A DNA stretch of 44,031 nucleotides from Nocardia sp. MH4 (GTDB lineage Bacteria > Actinomycetota > Actinomycetes > Mycobacteriales > Mycobacteriaceae): NCBI RefSeq assembly GCF_019266065.1, contig NZ_LPNR01000076.1, positions 1 to 44,031 of the forward strand. Direction: 5' to 3'. The position numbers and the translations under genes are program-made. The notes under the pieces were generated by a model. The model ran no database searches. It saw only the letters and a program-made list of their open reading frames with translations, and was not told the origin of the DNA. Below, one piece after another: positions 34,133 to 42,256 of this stretch. Positions within the stretch are counted from its first letter, which is position 1. Each line of letters begins with the position of its first letter.

Positions 34133-34684
34133 TCAGCCTAGAACTTCGGGCCGCTCGGTGGCCGCTTTGAACCGGCGCATCAGCTCCAGGCTCTTCACCC
34201 CGGGCGCCGATTCCACCGAACTGGACACGTCGACGCCGTACGGGCGGTGCCGGGCGATGGTCTCGGCGACATTGCCGGCATCGAGCCCGCCGGCCAGCAC
34301 CACCTTGCCGGGCAGCGCGCGCACCCAGTCCGGGAACTCCTCGAAGATCCCGGAGCCCGCGCTGGCGTCGTAGAAGAAGTACTCGCTGGTCTGCTCGGGC
34401 GCGGGCGGCGTGGACGAACAGAACGCGAGGTTGGGCAGGTCGGCCCACTGATAGAGCTGGACGACGTCGAAGGCGTCGGCCACCTCGGTGACCTCGGCGG
34501 CCGCCAGGGCCACGACGAAGGTGGTGATCCGGCCGCGCGCGTAGTCGGCGAGGGCACGGGCCTGCGCGGGCGTGCGGTACCGCTTGCTCTTGGGCGTGGC
34601 CATGACGCCGATCGCGGAGTAGCCGAGCTCGACGGCCCAGTCGATCTGCTCCTCGGTGGTCAGACCGCACACCTTCACGAACAT
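34133..34684 (-). CDS. Phosphoribosylanthranilate isomerase-like protein (TrpF family)
   Basis: The 183-residue protein looks like TrpF: the N-terminal strand with the catalytic cysteine (FVKVCGLTTEEQIDWAVELG), GVMATPKSKRY in the place of the F-x-x-x-S-x-R-x loop, a YDASAGSGIF segment that could supply the catalytic Asp and phosphate loop, and the C-terminal LAGGLDAGNVAETIARHRPY then GVDVSSSVES-PG motif. The usual VQLHG is VQLYQ. Most actinobacteria use the bifunctional PriA instead of TrpF, so a second enzyme or a changed substrate is possible. ATG 34684, preceded by GAAGG, gives the normal start of the first strand; GTG 34759, overlapping the upstream stop in GTGA, would add 25 residues. 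Confidence 0.75.
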   Translation of the reverse strand: MFVKVCGLTTEEQIDWAVELGYSAIGVMATPKSKRYRTPAQARALADYARGRITTFVVALAAAEVTEVADAFDVVQLYQWADLPNLAFCSSTPPAPEQTSEYFFYDASAGSGIFEEFPDWVRALPGKVVLAGGLDAGNVAETIARHRPYGVDVSSSVESAPGVKSLELMRRFKAATERPEVLG

Positions 34685-34755
34685 TCGCGCCTTCGCCCTC
34701 TCTCCCGCCGTCACCGGGGCGTGACAGGCGCTTCCATGATCCTCCGGACCCGCGG

Positions 34756-36642
34756 TCACCGTTCGGCCAGGTACTGCTCCCCCGGGCCGACCGTGGTGGC
34801 GGCGGTGCGGGCCAGCTGGGCCCAGCCTTTCCAGCGGGCCGCGCCGTGCAGGGGTTCGCGATAGCCCTCGCTGGTGCGGACGATGCGGGCGCCGGGCTTG
34901 GCCAGCCAGCGGGCGATGACGCCGACCTCCTCGGGAGGGGCGCCGCGCAACGGGGGAATGTCGTCGTCGGGCGGGGTCGCGCAGGCGAACAGGGCATCGT
35001 GGGCGGGCGGGGCGTCCATGCCGGGCGCGGCGGTGGCCGGACGGATGCGGCCGGTGGTCGCCGCGTCGCCCAGGTCCGGGAGGACGGTCTCGGCGGCCGC
35101 GACGATCTGGTCGACGACCGCCATGGGCGGGGTGCCGCGCCGGGCGGTGCCCGCGGCGGCGAGGCGGCCGTAGCGGATCACCGAGAACTCCCAGCCACCC
35201 GCGCCGTCGGGCAGGGCGACGATCAGTTCCGCGAGCCGGGCCAGCGCGGCGAGGCGCTGGGTGCGGTACAGCATGGTGACGACGGCGGCGGCGCGGTCGC
35301 GCAGGCGGGCGGCGGCCTCGAAATGCTCAGCGGTGGAGTGGGTTTCGATGCGGTCGAGCATGGCGCGCAGCAGCGCGTCCGAGCGACCGGCGAGCAGGTC
35401 GCGCACCGCGTCCACGGCCGGGGCGTAGCCGGTGGCGTCCAGGTCGACCTCGGGGTGTGCGGCCGGGCAGCCGCCGACGACGGCGGGCGGGCAGGTGTGT
35501 CGCGCCGCGCGGGTGAGCCGGGTGGCGCAGGTCCGCAGGCCGGCGAACTCGGCGATCGTCGCCGCCACGTCGACGGCATCGGCGCGGGAACCGAACGGCC
35601 CCAACGCGGTTCGCGTGGGTGTGCGCACCGCGGTGAGCCGGGGGAAGGCTTCGTCGCTGAGGGTGAGCCACCAGCCGCGCCGGGGGAATTTCGAGCGGCG
35701 GTTGTAGGGCGGCGCGTGCGCGGCCAGCAGGCGCAACTCCCGCACCCCCGCTTCCAGACCGTGCGCGCACACCACATGGTCGACCCGGATCGCCAGGGCC
35801 ACCATCTCTTTCATCCGGCCGCGGGTCTCCGAACCGGTGAAGTAGGTGCGGACACGGCGGCGCAGGTTGACAGCCGTCCCTATATAGAGGACTTCGTCGG
35901 ACGGCCCACGGAACAGGTAGACACCGGGCGCGGTCGGCAGATCACCGGCGAAAGCGCGCTTGGCGCGCTGGGTTCCGGTCACCCCGGGCAGATAGTCGAG
36001 CAGCTCGGTCAGGCTGTGTACGCCCTGGTTGCCGACCCGGCCGATCAGGGCGTGCAGCACGTCGACGGTAGCGCGGGCGTCGTCGAGGGCGCGATGCGTC
36101 GGGGTGGTCGAGGCGCCCAGGATCTGGGCGAGCACGCCGAGCCGGGCCGAGGGCGCCTCGTCGCGGGTCAGCACCCGCCGGGCGAGCTTGACCGTGCACA
36201 GCACCTGCGGATTCGGCCAGGCGATGTCCTGCCGGGCGGCGGCGGCCTTGAGGAAGGCGGTGTCGAAACGGGCGTTGTGCGCCACCAGGACCGCGCCGGC
36301 GGCGAACTCGAGGAAACCCGGCAGCACCGCCTCGATCCGCGGCGCCTCGTACACCATCGCCGTGGTGATCCCGGTGATCTGCACGATCGCGGGCGGGATC
36401 GCGAATCCCGGATTCACCAGAGTCGCGAACTCCCCCAGCACTTCTCCCCCGCGCACCTTCACCGCCCCGATCTCGGTGATGGAGTCCCCGTCCGGGCTGG
36501 TCCCGGTCGTTTCCAGGTCGACGACGACGAAGGTGGTGTCGTAGAGCGGTGTGTCGAGTTCGTCGAACGCCAGCTGACGCGCGGCGGCCGGGAGCGGAAC
36601 GGGATCGGGCACGGCGAGCAGCGTAGGACGGGGGTACGACAC
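34756..36642 (-). CDS. DEDDh exonuclease / GIY-YIG nuclease fusion (Rv2191 type)
   Basis: The 628-residue protein joins two nuclease modules. Residues about 20-195 form a DnaQ/PolC-epsilon-like 3'-5' exonuclease with [10 protein letters not shown] (Asp, Glu), [14 protein letters not shown] (Asp) and [15 protein letters not shown] (His, Asp). Next comes a UvrC/Cho-like GIY-YIG domain ([20 protein letters not shown] then [10 protein letters not shown]), and later a UVR-like helix pair ([18 protein letters not shown]). Such fusions are conserved in actinobacteria next to trpD and are thought to act in DNA repair; the precise substrate is not known to me. I chose GTG 36642 (VSYPRPTLL); the frame continues upstream to 36768, so the start is uncertain. 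Confidence 0.88.
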   Translation of the reverse strand: MSYPRPTLLAVPDPVPLPAAARQLAFDELDTPLYDTTFVVVDLETTGTSPDGDSITEIGAVKVRGGEVLGEFATLVNPGFAIPPAIVQITGITTAMVYEAPRIEAVLPGFLEFAAGAVLVAHNARFDTAFLKAAAARQDIAWPNPQVLCTVKLARRVLTRDEAPSARLGVLAQILGASTTPTHRALDDARATVDVLHALIGRVGNQGVHSLTELLDYLPGVTGTQRAKRAFAGDLPTAPGVYLFRGPSDEVLYIGTAVNLRRRVRTYFTGSETRGRMKEMVALAIRVDHVVCAHGLEAGVRELRLLAAHAPPYNRRSKFPRRGWWLTLSDEAFPRLTAVRTPTRTALGPFGSRADAVDVAATIAEFAGLRTCATRLTRAARHTCPPAVVGGCPAAHPEVDLDATGYAPAVDAVRDLLAGRSDALLRAMLDRIETHSTAEHFEAAARLRDRAAAVVTMLYRTQRLAALARLAELIVALPDGAGGWEFSVIRYGRLAAAGTARRGTPPMAVVDQIVAAAETVLPDLGDAATTGRIRPATAAPGMDAPPAHDALFACATPPDDDIPPLRGAPPEEVGVIARWLAKPGARIVRTSEGYREPLHGAARWKGWAQLARTAATTVGPGEQYLAER

Positions 36643-37266
36643 GCTCGCCGTCGCCGAACCCGGTTCCGCGCCGGGCCTCGCGCGCCGCACGGGAACCGGT
36701 TCGCCGGGCGCCGCCGAGAAGCCCGCGCCCGGCCATTCGCCGCGAGACTTTCGTTCCGATGCGAACAAAATGACCTTGATCAGACTCGAATGAGACCGGG
36801 CTCACAGTTTGCCGAACATCACATGACCGGGCCGAATTTCATCGGGTAAGACCGATTACCGATCGGCGGCCGCCGGAGCGGGCGGCGCGCCGCCCGCGGG
36901 CACGCTTGGTCGACCGACCGGTTCGAGGGTCGACGCGCGGAGGCGACCTGGGGGTTCACCCCTAGGGGTAGACCAATAGGCCGTGAACAAGCCGTCCACG
37001 ACGCGCCGGGCGGCAGTCCGGAAGCCGCCCGAAGTCGACCTGGCGTTATCGTTTCGTGATTGGTGTGACGCAGCTCGCACACAAAGTTCGGGCTGATCTC
37101 CCGAATTACCTTTCGGACCGATGTCCGACTTTACAAACCACCGTGATGTCTTCGTAACCTTTTCGAGACCTCACGGAGTCCCCACGGCCACGAACGGTTC
37201 AACGGGATGAAGCCCGCCGCGTCATACGGACCCGGCGTCGTGGGGCAGATTGGAAGTACCCGCATC
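36643..37266. other. Long divergent intergenic region with several hairpins
   Basis: About 620 bp separate the nuclease gene from the first NlpC/P60 gene. The part near 37060-37200 is noticeably richer in A and T than its surroundings and should contain the NlpC promoter. At 36866-37030 a series of inverted repeats is packed: GGCGGCCGCC (36866-36875), a perfect 20-bp palindrome (36878-36897), gtcgacc/ggtcgac (36909-36915, 36928-36934), cccctagggg (36959-36968) and gggcggc/gccgccc (37008-37014, 37024-37030). No c-di-AMP riboswitch core was found. Confidence 0.55.
37153..37171 (+). promoter_or_regulatory. Direct-repeat motif upstream of the first NlpC gene (MtrA-like)
   Basis: CGTAACCTtttCGAGACCT contains GTAACC and GAGACC with an 11-bp period. 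A copy identical at 17 of 19 bases lies upstream of the next NlpC gene, at 37919-37937. GTAAC-type direct repeats are bound by MtrA in related bacteria, and MtrA controls cell-wall hydrolase genes, so a response-regulator site is likely (inference). Confidence 0.55.
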
Positions 37267-37836
37267 ATGGCGACCAACACCGTCAAGCGTCAGGCGCAGC
37301 GAGCCGTTGCCGCCGGAGCCGTCGGCGCTGCCACCATCGGCGCGTTCCTCCTGCCGGCCGCTCCCGCGTCGGCGACGCCGGTCACTGTCCCCGGTATCGG
37401 CACCTTCGAGGTGCCCAACGAGATCCCGCTGCCGCAGGGCATCCCCGGCATCGAGACCCCCTCGGTCCCGCAGGCCTTCACCGCGCCGCGCGCCACCGCC
37501 GCCGACATCGCCCTCGATGCCGCGCTGAGCAAGGTCGGCTCCCCCTACGTCTACGGCGCCGCAGGCCCGGACGCCTTCGACTGCTCGGGCCTGGTCCAGT
37601 GGGCCTACCGGCAGGCCGGCATGGAGCTGCCGCGCACCAGCGGCGCCCAGCTCGGCGCAGGCACCCCGGTCTCCCTCGACAGCCTGCAGCCCGGCGACCT
37701 CGTCTCGTTCTACGGCGGCGGCCACTCGGGTCTGTACGCGGGCGACGGCAACGTCGTGCACGCCTCGACCTCGGGCACCCCGGTCCAACTGGCGCCGATC
37801 TCCTCGATGCCGTTCGCGGGCGCTCGCCGCTTCTGA
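37267..37836 (+). CDS. Secreted NlpC/P60 peptidoglycan endopeptidase (short form)
   Basis: From ATG 37267 the protein has 189 residues: a signal peptide (basic start, then AAGAVGAATIGAFLLPAAPA, cleavage after ASA), a Pro-rich linker, and a C-terminal NlpC/P60 domain. Catalytic residues are visible: Cys in FDCSGLVQWAYRQAG, His in GGHSGLYAGDG, and a third polar His in VVHAST. Such enzymes cut D-Glu-mesoDAP bonds in peptidoglycan stems during cell separation. It lacks the N-terminal coiled coil of RipC. The start at 37267 gives a clean signal peptide; 37207 would add 20 residues. It may be paired functionally with the RipC-like gene downstream, which shares its upstream motif. Confidence 0.88.
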   Translation: MATNTVKRQAQRAVAAGAVGAATIGAFLLPAAPASATPVTVPGIGTFEVPNEIPLPQGIPGIETPSVPQAFTAPRATAADIALDAALSKVGSPYVYGAAGPDAFDCSGLVQWAYRQAGMELPRTSGAQLGAGTPVSLDSLQPGDLVSFYGGGHSGLYAGDGNVVHASTSGTPVQLAPISSMPFAGARRF

Positions 37837-37845
37837 TCGACGGGT

Positions 37846-37878
37846 ACGGTGCGTCGTTCGCGGGGAAGGGCGCACCGT
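37846..37878 (+). terminator. Hairpin after the short NlpC gene
   Basis: acggtgcg (37846-37853) pairs with cgcaccgt (37871-37878) around a 17-base loop, 10 bp after the stop codon. A weak terminator or an mRNA end-stabilising hairpin. Confidence 0.45.
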
Positions 37879-37918
37879 GACCCCTCCGTGGCCTACTGGA
37901 CACGGGCATACGCGGTTC

Positions 37919-37937
37919 CGTAACCTGATCGAGACCT
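37919..37937 (+). promoter_or_regulatory. Direct-repeat motif upstream of the RipC-like gene (MtrA-like)
   Basis: CGTAACCTgatCGAGACCT, with GTAACC and GAGACC at an 11-bp period, matches the copy at 37153-37171 in 17 of 19 positions. It ends 76 bp before the GTG start, against 95 bp for the first copy. Confidence 0.55.
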
Positions 37938-38013
37938 TCTCGCCGGACGAGAGGATCCGGTTCGGGTAAGGCGCCGCATCGGCGGACATCGAGAGAACGG
38001 GGCACGGCGCACT

Positions 38014-39078
38014 GTGACTGACCACCACCGGAACCCACGCGTTGCGCGGGGCATCGCCGGAGCCATGTCCGCCGCGATCCTGGTGTGCGCCACCTACGCC
38101 GCTGGCCCCGCCCTCGCCGACCCGATCGCCCTGCCGACCACCGCCGGTGACGCCATCGCCCGGATGATCGACCTCTCCCGGCAGGCCGAGGTGCTCAACC
38201 AGGCCTCGCTCGACGCGCAGTCCGATCTCGACGCCAAATGGGCCGTGCAGCGCGAGGCCGACGACAAGCTGGCCGCCAGCACCGCCGTCGCCGACGCCGC
38301 CCGCGCCGAGGTCCGCAAGTTCCAGCCGATGATCGATCGCACCGCGATCGCCACCTACACCGGCGCCCGCACCGATCGCATGTTCGCGGTGCTGTCGAGC
38401 AATTCACCGCAGCAGCTGCTGGACAAGATGTCCACGCTGGACGTGCTCGCGCAGCAGACCGCCGACAGCGTGCGCCAGTTCAAGAAGGCCGCCGACGCGG
38501 CCACCGCCGCCGAATCGGTGACCCGCGCGGCCGCCGACACCGCCCGCGCCGCGACCGCGGCCGCCGAGGCCGTGCGCGCCGACGTCGACCGCAAGCGCCA
38601 CGATCTCAGCCTGGCCACCACCCAGGTCGTCGAGGCCTGGGGCGCGCTCTCGGCCAAGGACAAGTCGACCCTGGCCGGTTCCCCCTTCCCGCCCGGCTTC
38701 GACCGCGACTCCCTGCTGCAGGGCCTGGTCCCCGGCAGCGGCACCAGCGCGCTGGCCGCCGCCTTGACCCGCATCGGCGACCCGTATGTCTGGGGCGCCA
38801 CCGGTCCCGACCAGTTCGACTGCTCCGGGCTCGTGCAGTGGGCCTTCAAGCAGGTGGGCAAGAACGTCCCGCGCACCAGCTCCCAGCAGGCGAACTTCGG
38901 CACCCCGGTGGCCAAGGACGACCTGCAGCCCGGCGACGTCGTGCTGTTCTATCCCGAGATCTCCCACGTCGGGATCTACGCGGGCAACGGCATGATGGTG
39001 CACGCCTCCACCTTCGGTGTCCCGGTGGCCGTCGCGCCGATCAACACCACCCCCTTCCACTCGGCCCGGCGATACTGA
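38014..39078 (+). CDS. ripC: RipC-like NlpC/P60 endopeptidase with coiled-coil domain
   Basis: The 354-residue protein has a signal peptide (IAGAMSAAILVCATYAAGPA then LA), an Ala-rich helical region (about residues 45-210) with the heptad-like character of the autoinhibitory domain found in RipC/RipA, a short linker, and a C-terminal NlpC/P60 domain. The catalytic Cys is in FDCSGLVQWAFKQVG, His in ISHVGIYAGNG, third residue in MMVHAST. It should cleave peptidoglycan stem peptides outside the cell, with the coiled coil accepting activation by a partner such as FtsX in mycobacteria. GTG 38014 fits the signal peptide. It is in the place of Rv2190c (ripC), and the following metalloprotease gene starts 7 bp after its stop. 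Confidence 0.88.
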   Translation: MTDHHRNPRVARGIAGAMSAAILVCATYAAGPALADPIALPTTAGDAIARMIDLSRQAEVLNQASLDAQSDLDAKWAVQREADDKLAASTAVADAARAEVRKFQPMIDRTAIATYTGARTDRMFAVLSSNSPQQLLDKMSTLDVLAQQTADSVRQFKKAADAATAAESVTRAAADTARAATAAAEAVRADVDRKRHDLSLATTQVVEAWGALSAKDKSTLAGSPFPPGFDRDSLLQGLVPGSGTSALAAALTRIGDPYVWGATGPDQFDCSGLVQWAFKQVGKNVPRTSSQQANFGTPVAKDDLQPGDVVLFYPEISHVGIYAGNGMMVHASTFGVPVAVAPINTTPFHSARRY

Positions 39079-39085
39079 GCCGGCG

Positions 39086-40099
39086 GTGACCGATCCGTCC
39101 CGCCGTACCTCCGGCCTACGATCCTGGTTCTCGGCCAACGGCCGCCTCGAATTCGCGCTCACGCTCGCCTCGGTCACGCTGTTGACCGGGGCGTGCGTCG
39201 CACTGATCCTGGTGCCGCGCAACGCCGGTCCGCTACAGCTGGCCACCGACGAGGCCGAGGTACTCGACACCACCGAGGGCATCGACGACCCCCGGCTGAC
39301 CCCGGTCCGCCGCGAGCTGCAGCCGTTCGGGCCGATCCTGGTGCGCCGGGTCGCCGCGGGCGACGAGGCCGACGCGCTCGTGGTCGCCCACTCCGGCCAC
39401 CGCACCGACGTCGACGTCCTCGAGCAGGAACTCGCCCCGGCGATCGCCGACGTGAGCACCGCCTGGGGCACCGACTGGAATCGCGCACCGGTGATCGTCG
39501 TCGCGGGCACGCCCACCGAGTTCACCGCGCTCACCAGGGCGGCGGGCGCCTCGACCGGTGCCGATGTGGCCGCGGTGTCGCTCACCGGCTCCTACGCGCC
39601 CGGCACCCGGCCGACCGATCAGCGGATCGTGTTCAATCCCGACGCCCGCCGCCGCGTCGGCGACGAGGGCATGGCGACGCTGCTGCGCCACGAACTGACC
39701 CACATCGCGACCAGGGCGGCCACCGCCGACGGCGCGCCGCTGTGGCTGGTCGAGGGCTACGCCGAGTACGTCGCCCAGCGCACGAGTGCCAGCACCTTCT
39801 CCCAGATCGCCCCCACGCTGACCACCCGGCTGCGCGCGGGCGCCCTGCCCACCGATCTGATCGGTGACGCCGACTTCACCGGCACCGACGCCCCCTACGC
39901 CTACGAATCGGCCTGGAGTGCCTGCGCCTTCCTCGCCGACCGCTACGGCCCGGCCGCCCTCACCACGCTGTACAAGCGGCTCGCGACCGGCCCGCAGTCC
40001 GCCGCGGCCCAGGACGCCGCCTTCGCCGCCGTACTCGGCACCTCGCGCACCGACCTGCTCGACGGCTGGCGCGCCTGGTTACGGGGCCGCGCCGTCTGA
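39086..40099 (+). CDS. Membrane-anchored gluzincin-type metalloprotease
   Basis: The 337-residue protein has one N-terminal membrane helix (FALTLASVTLLTGACVALIL) with the bulk outside the cell. It contains the zinc protease motif HELTH, with a downstream WLVEGYAEYVAQ that supplies the third zinc ligand (Glu) of gluzincins of the peptidase MA type. GTG 39086 lies 7 bp after the ripC-like stop, so the two genes are likely co-transcribed; an ATG inside ripC at 39017 is less likely. Position corresponds to Rv2189c in mycobacteria, but I am not certain the families match. The context suggests a role in processing cell-envelope proteins, perhaps the neighbouring hydrolases (inference). Confidence 0.75.
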   Translation: MTDPSRRTSGLRSWFSANGRLEFALTLASVTLLTGACVALILVPRNAGPLQLATDEAEVLDTTEGIDDPRLTPVRRELQPFGPILVRRVAAGDEADALVVAHSGHRTDVDVLEQELAPAIADVSTAWGTDWNRAPVIVVAGTPTEFTALTRAAGASTGADVAAVSLTGSYAPGTRPTDQRIVFNPDARRRVGDEGMATLLRHELTHIATRAATADGAPLWLVEGYAEYVAQRTSASTFSQIAPTLTTRLRAGALPTDLIGDADFTGTDAPYAYESAWSACAFLADRYGPAALTTLYKRLATGPQSAAAQDAAFAAVLGTSRTDLLDGWRAWLRGRAV

Positions 40100-40181
40100 C
40101 CACCCCTCATCGAGTCACTCCGTGACACTCGCCCACCCGTCGCCCGACCACCACCCCTCATCGAGTCACTCCGTGACACTC
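40099..40181. repeat. Two-copy 32-bp direct repeat with small palindrome
   Basis: A 32-bp sequence occurs identically at 40099-40130 and 40150-40181 (51-bp period). Each copy contains gtcac tcc gtgac, a 5-bp stem. The first copy starts at the last base of the protease stop codon; the second ends 20 bp before pimB. Two copies with one short spacer do not make a CRISPR. It may be a dispersed repeat family or duplicated terminator. Confidence 0.85.
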
Positions 40182-40201
40182 ACCTATTAGGTTGTTCACT
40201 T

Positions 40202-41329
40202 ATGGCCCGAACTCTGCTGGTTACCAACGATTTCCCGCCTCGGCCGGGCGGCATCCAGTCCTATCTGCACGCGCTGGCCGAGCAGCTGCCGCCCGACGAC
40301 CTGGTCGTCTACGCGCCGCGCTGGCGTGGTGACAGCCACGAGAAGTTCGACGCCGCGCAGAAGTTCCGCGTCGTTCGCCATCCGACGACCCTCATGCTGC
40401 CGACGCCGGGGGTGATCAAGCGCGCGGGCAAGCTGCTGCGCGAACACGACTGCGACACCGTGTGGTTCGGCGCGGCCGCGCCGCTGGCGGCGATGGCGCC
40501 GATGCTGCGCCGCGCGGGTGCCGAGCGCATCCTGGCCAGCACCCACGGCCACGAGGTGGGCTGGTCGATGCTGCCGGGCGCGCGGCAGGTGCTGCGCTCG
40601 ATCGGCGAGAACACCGACGTCGTCACCTATGTCAGCAAGTACACCCGGGGCCGGTTCGCCTCGGCGTTCGGTCCGCGCGCCGCGCTCGAGTACCTGCCGC
40701 CGGGCGTCGATCCGGCCGAGTTCCGGCCCGACCCGGGCGCGCGCGCCGAACTGCGCGCTCGCTACGGCCTCGGTGACCGGCCGACGGTGCTGTGTCTGTC
40801 GCGCCTGGTCCCGCGCAAGGGCCAGGACATGCTGATCGTGGCGATGAGCGAGATCCGTGAACGCGTCGACGGGGCGGTCCTGGTGATCGCGGGCGGTGGC
40901 CCCTACGAGATCCGGCTGCGGGGGCTGGCCGAGGCGCTCGGGGTCTCCGACTCCGTGGTGTTCACCGGTCGGGTGCCCTCGGGCGAGCTCGCCGCCCACC
41001 ACACCATCGCCGACGTGTTCGCGATGCCGTGCCGCACCCGCGGCGCGGGCCTGGATGTCGAAGGCCTCGGCATCGTCTACCTGGAGGCCTCGGCCACCGG
41101 GGTGCCGGTGGTGGCGGGCAGTTCCGGCGGCGCGCCCGAGACCGTGCGGGAGGGCGAGACCGGGCTGGTCGTGCACGGCCGCTCCGCCGAGCAGATCAGC
41201 GACGCCCTGGTCGAACTGCTCACCGACCGCGACAAGGCGGCCGCCATGGGCGCCGCCGGGCGCGCGTGGGTGGAACAGAACTGGCATTGGGGCCGTCAGG
41301 GCGCCCGGCTGCGGGAGCTGCTGCGGTGA
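40202..41329 (+). CDS. pimB: GDP-mannose-dependent phosphatidylinositol monomannoside mannosyltransferase (PimB')
   Basis: The 375-residue GT-B, family 4 glycosyltransferase adds the second mannose to phosphatidylinositol mannoside on the cytoplasmic face of the membrane. The N-terminal half has LVTNDFPPRPGGIQSYLHAL and ILASTHGHEVGWSMLPGARQ; the C-terminal half has LCLSRLVPRKGQDMLI and the EX7E motif in DVEGLGIVYLEASATG. It matches Rv2188c in position and sequence character. It and the upstream MptA belong to the same lipomannan/LAM pathway. ATG 40202 is 12 bp after a TATTAG box (40184-40189). M. tuberculosis has fadD15 after this gene; here it is absent. Confidence 0.92.
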   Translation: MARTLLVTNDFPPRPGGIQSYLHALAEQLPPDDLVVYAPRWRGDSHEKFDAAQKFRVVRHPTTLMLPTPGVIKRAGKLLREHDCDTVWFGAAAPLAAMAPMLRRAGAERILASTHGHEVGWSMLPGARQVLRSIGENTDVVTYVSKYTRGRFASAFGPRAALEYLPPGVDPAEFRPDPGARAELRARYGLGDRPTVLCLSRLVPRKGQDMLIVAMSEIRERVDGAVLVIAGGGPYEIRLRGLAEALGVSDSVVFTGRVPSGELAAHHTIADVFAMPCRTRGAGLDVEGLGIVYLEASATGVPVVAGSSGGAPETVREGETGLVVHGRSAEQISDALVELLTDRDKAAAMGAAGRAWVEQNWHWGRQGARLRELLR

Positions 41330-41359
41330 CACCCCGGCCGCGTCCGGTGTGGCGTCCAC

Positions 41360-41365
41360 TACGCT
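41360..41365 (+). promoter_or_regulatory. -10 box of the SRPBCC/ATPase module (leaderless)
   Basis: TACGCT is followed after 7 bases by the GTG at 41373, fitting a leaderless transcript that begins the module separately from pimB. Confidence 0.45.
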
Positions 41366-41372
41366 CAGCGAG

Positions 41373-41768
41373 GTGAGCAGTATCCAGGTCGCAGATCAGA
41401 CCTTTCTCGCGGCGCCGCCCGCCGCGATCGCCGACGTGCTGAGCGCCACGAACAACTGGCGTCGCTGGTGGCCCGATCTCCGTCTCGACGTGCGGGAGGA
41501 TCGCGGCGACAAGGGCATCCGCTGGACGGTGGCGGGCCCGCTGGACGGGACCATGGAAGTGTGGCTGGAGGCCGTCCCCGAGGGCGCGATCCTGCACTAC
41601 TTCCTGCACGCCGAGCCCACCGCCGCCAAGCCGCTGACCCCGCGCGCGCTGGCCGCGGCGAATCGGGCCCGCCGGGTGGCGGGCAAGCACATGTCGTTCG
41701 AATTGAAGGCTCGACTCGAGGCAGGCCGACCCGCCGGCGTCGCGCCCGCGGTCGCCGCGGCGTCCTGA
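41373..41768 (+). CDS. SRPBCC (START-like) protein, Rv2186c type
   Basis: The 131-residue protein is a short START/polyketide-cyclase-like fold: QTFLAAPPAAIADVLSATNN, WRRWWPDLRLDV, GIRWTVAGPLDGTMEVWLEA, then ILHYFLHAEP and a C-terminal amphipathic helix ending in MSFELKARLEAG. Such folds bind hydrophobic ligands, often lipids; no ligand is readable here. GTG 41373 is 7 bases after TACGCT. It heads a module with a second SRPBCC protein, an ArsA-like ATPase and a Cys-cluster protein, in the same order as Rv2186c-Rv2183c. The function of the module is unknown to me. Confidence 0.8.
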   Translation: MSSIQVADQTFLAAPPAAIADVLSATNNWRRWWPDLRLDVREDRGDKGIRWTVAGPLDGTMEVWLEAVPEGAILHYFLHAEPTAAKPLTPRALAAANRARRVAGKHMSFELKARLEAGRPAGVAPAVAAAS

Positions 41769-41818
41769 CGCCACCGGCACCGACTGCTCGTCCCGCACGA
41801 AAGGAACCGTTGTCCGCC

Positions 41819-42256
41819 ATGGCCGACCGGACCCAGAGATCGATCGTCATCGAGGCGCCGTCGCAGCAGGTGATGGCCGTCATCGCGGACCTGGAGTCCT
41901 ATCCGGAATGGGTCGCGGCCGCGCAGTCGGTCGAGGTGCTCGACACCGACGCCGCCGGGCGGGCGGCGACCGCCCGGTTCGTGCTCGACGCCGGCGTCGT
42001 CAAGGACACCTACGTGCTGGCCTACACCTGGCGCGCCGACGGCCACGCGGTGAGCTGGCGGCTGCTCAGCGGTGACCTGCAGAAGGCCCAGGACGGCAGC
42101 TACGAACTGCGCGAACGGCCCGACGGCAGCACCGAGGTGGTCTACGAGCTGACCGTCGACTTGAACATCCCGATGATCGGCATGTTCAAGCGGAAGGCCG
42201 AGAAGGTGATCACCGATACGGCCTTGAAGGAACTGAAGAAGCGGGTCGAGGGCTGA
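41819..42256 (+). CDS. SRPBCC (START-like) protein, Rv2185c type
   Basis: The 145-residue protein resembles Rv2185c: MADRTQRSIVIEAPSQQVMA at the start, IADLESYPEWVAAAQSVEVL, FVLDAGVVKDTYVLAYTWR, and the strongly conserved end VDLNIPMIGMFKRKAEKVIT then LKELKKRVEG. It is likely a lipid- or polyketide-binding fold. ATG 41819 matches the MAD start of the mycobacterial protein, but a purine run (41799-41805) is better spaced for the TTG at 41810, three codons earlier. The stop overlaps the first codon of the ATPase gene (CTGA). Confidence 0.85.
   Translation: MADRTQRSIVIEAPSQQVMAVIADLESYPEWVAAAQSVEVLDTDAAGRAATARFVLDAGVVKDTYVLAYTWRADGHAVSWRLLSGDLQKAQDGSYELRERPDGSTEVVYELTVDLNIPMIGMFKRKAEKVITDTALKELKKRVEG

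Noticed and set aside
36643..37266. Possible c-di-AMP (ydaO) riboswitch ahead of the NlpC gene
   Set aside because: Such riboswitches are common before actinobacterial wall hydrolases, but I could not find the conserved core, including the ACAGCTAAC-like segment.
40099..40181. Repeat pair as a CRISPR remnant
   Set aside because: Only two copies, a single short spacer, placement between genes and no cas genes nearby.
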